Shown: positions 62,122 to 64,000 of the stretch, one piece after another
Layout: each line of letters begins with the position of its first letter
How positions within the stretch are numbered: position 1 is the stretch's first letter
Assembly: GCF_031755915.1 (NCBI RefSeq)
Contig: NC_083380.1
Coordinates: 14,961,001-15,025,000, forward strand
DNA from: Ziziphus jujuba
Lineage: Eukaryota; Streptophyta; Magnoliopsida; Rosales; Rhamnaceae
Direction: 5' to 3'
Length of the DNA: 64,000 bases
Notes under the pieces: model-generated
Database searches by the model: none
Told to the model about the DNA's origin: nothing
The model's input: only the letters and a program-made list of their open reading frames with translations
Program-made: the position numbers and the translations under genes

Positions 62122-64000
62122 CAGATATTCTTGTTTCCTTCTATCAAACTTTCAAATTTAATGGTCAACATACTTTAATCTTTTTCAGAATGACAAAATA
62201 TCTTCAATATAAATTGTTAAAATAAAAAATTCAATGGGGTTTGTACAGTTTGCCTTTAAATTGACATATATAAATGAATATAATTTTAAAAATAAACAAA
62301 TATAATTTTTTATTTTTTTTATTTTTGGTTCAAAAGATGGCATTTTATAGTTTATTTTGATTTTTTAACAAATAAATTTATTTATTAGATAACTTTTAAA
62401 GAGATGGAGTAAATATATATATATATATATATATTTTTACTTTCATATTTTATATTGAGGATATCTTTGTTATTTAAAAAATTAAAGCATGTTGATTAAC
62501 ATATTTCAAAGTTTGAATAAGGAAATGGAAGTATGTAAAAGAAAATTGAAACTAAAAGAGAAGTATGTCTAATATTAAAATAATAATGGATATACTACGA
62601 GGTTTTTAAAAGGGAAAAAAAAAAAAGATGAAAAAAAATATATTTGAAAATTTTGAAACTAGAGAACGAGTTTGGGTAGTTTACCCAACGATGTATAATT
62701 TTTTTTTTTTCGATTGATAGAAAATGAAATGGATATAGTTCAATTTGAAATGTCCTTGTTAAAAAGATTATGTAAGTATTTGGTCATAAAAAATAAAAAT
62801 TCATTACATTGTGTAAAGTGACAAATGTAAGTGATCTAAGGATGATGTCAAATAAAGGATGTGAATTGTGTCTTTAGATTCTTGACACATTATGTAACAC
62901 CTTCCACCATTCTTTTTAGTTGACTTTTTTATTTTTTTATTTACTTTCTGAAATGGGGAAGGAGGTTAAAAGTAATATAATTCTAAATTAATTTTATATC
63001 TTTGTTAATGTTAAATTATTTTTTATTTTTATTTATTAATTTTTACAATAATTGATTTGAAAACTTTAAATTTTTTTAAACTATATTTGAATTAGTTTTA
63101 CTTAAAGTAAGTGATAATTTTTCAGTTTGAAAAAAAATATATTGTAATTTTGATCAAATAAGTTTTTCTTAACAAAATGATAATTTATCAAATACTTTAT
63201 CATATATATTCAACTAAATGTATCATAATATTTCATATATATTTAACTAAATATATTTATCAAATATATAATTTATTTAAAAAAATTTATGTAATTAAAA
63301 TTATCATATAGTTTTTTATAAAATATGAAAAATTATCATATAATTTAAATAAAAGTTAATTAAAAATATTAAAAAATTGGGGTTTTTAAATTAGTTATTG
63401 AAAAAAAAAAAGAAAAAAAAACTTTTTGAAAATAATTTAACTTATACAAGATTATAATGAGTATAATAATAATTTAGATTCCTTAAAATGTAGATGATAT
63501 TATAAAATACCTAATAAGTGCTACAGTTCATCATTTTTGATATTATGTTTCAGCTAAATCCATGGCCTATCCTAATTTTATAGGATACCGACGTTAAAAA
63601 TGTTACAAAAAAAAAAAAATGCACCATTAAAAAAACATCACTGCTGAAGACTTGCTTTGAATGCTCTAGTACATTGTCAAGTAGTAATAAGAATGATCAT
63701 AATTATAAATAATAATAAAAAGAAAACTTTATCGTATCCTTTCTTTAAAAAAAAAAAAATCGTCTCTTAATTAAAAATACTAATACTATTATGATTAAAA
63801 AAAAAATACTAATAAAAAAATAATAAAAAAATCTAAACCAGAATTGTTCATAATTTCTCCCATTTTAAAGAGGTTTAAGTTGAAAAAAGTTTTCTTAATA
63901 AATAAGAAAATTATAAAGGATAAGCATACTAGCAAAACATTAAGCATAACAACTTCAATTATAAATGATATTTTGATATTGTTATTTTTAAAATTGGATA
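62122..64000. other. AT-rich intergenic DNA
   Basis: A TATATA run at 62415-62434, several poly-A tracts and many short AT words. No gene, RNA or mobile element recognised. Confidence 0.5.

Overview
The window is nuclear DNA of a flowering plant, probably a eudicot. It is AT-rich and intron-bearing, and it is loaded with LTR retrotransposons, hAT-type DNA elements and simple repeats. Its recognisable genes are plant families: tau-class glutathione transferase (GST), DUF4220/DUF594 membrane protein, CC-NBS-LRR resistance protein, D-type CDK, mitochondrial ATP synthase beta and PHYLLO. I see no bacterial, organellar or phage backbone. Almost every gene is broken. The best-preserved protein gene is one GST, and even its standard intron donor is mutated.

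Layout. 1-2.4 kb: minus-strand exons resembling the N-terminal isochorismate-synthase part of PHYLLO, next to exon-like pieces I cannot name. 2.5-3.1 kb: a GC-rich non-autonomous hAT element with an 8-bp target duplication. 3.2-11 kb: a relic of GST exon 1 carrying a hAT element, which carries a solo LTR, which carries a second solo LTR (three insertion levels, each with a clean target duplication). 12-19.9 kb: a DUF4220/DUF594 gene cut in two by a young Tnt1-like copia element. 20-25.5 kb: AT-rich DNA with several degraded echoes of the 3' end of that gene. 25.5-32.1 kb: a tandem-repeat array split by a third solo LTR of the same family. 33.2-36.5 kb: a CC-NBS-LRR gene with two frameshifts. 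36.5-53.9 kb: duplicated blocks holding three more GST copies, all on the minus strand, plus a CDKD kinase pseudogene and its duplicated leader. 53.9-59.8 kb: a second DUF4220 copy, broken and joined directly to the inside of a truncated gypsy element. 60.2-61.4 kb: an intron-containing ATP synthase beta pseudogene. 61.4-64 kb: AT-rich DNA with one tRNA-derived retroposon.

The main logic is segmental duplication followed by transposon decay. The module 'GST relic with hAT insertion (minus), spacer, DUF4220 (plus)' occurs at 3.2-19.9 kb and again at 52-57.5 kb. The hAT sits at the same GST site in both, so it was present before the module duplicated. Later insertions then hit the copies separately: two solo LTRs and the copia element in the left copy, gypsy in the right copy. 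I found no new molecular system. The most informative items are the nested insertions, the copia element disabled only by nonsense codons, a CACGTCA-motif array in its leader, a tandem array of foldback units, and a possible shifted intron in the GST gene. Identities rest on recognising motifs by eye; no database search was run.
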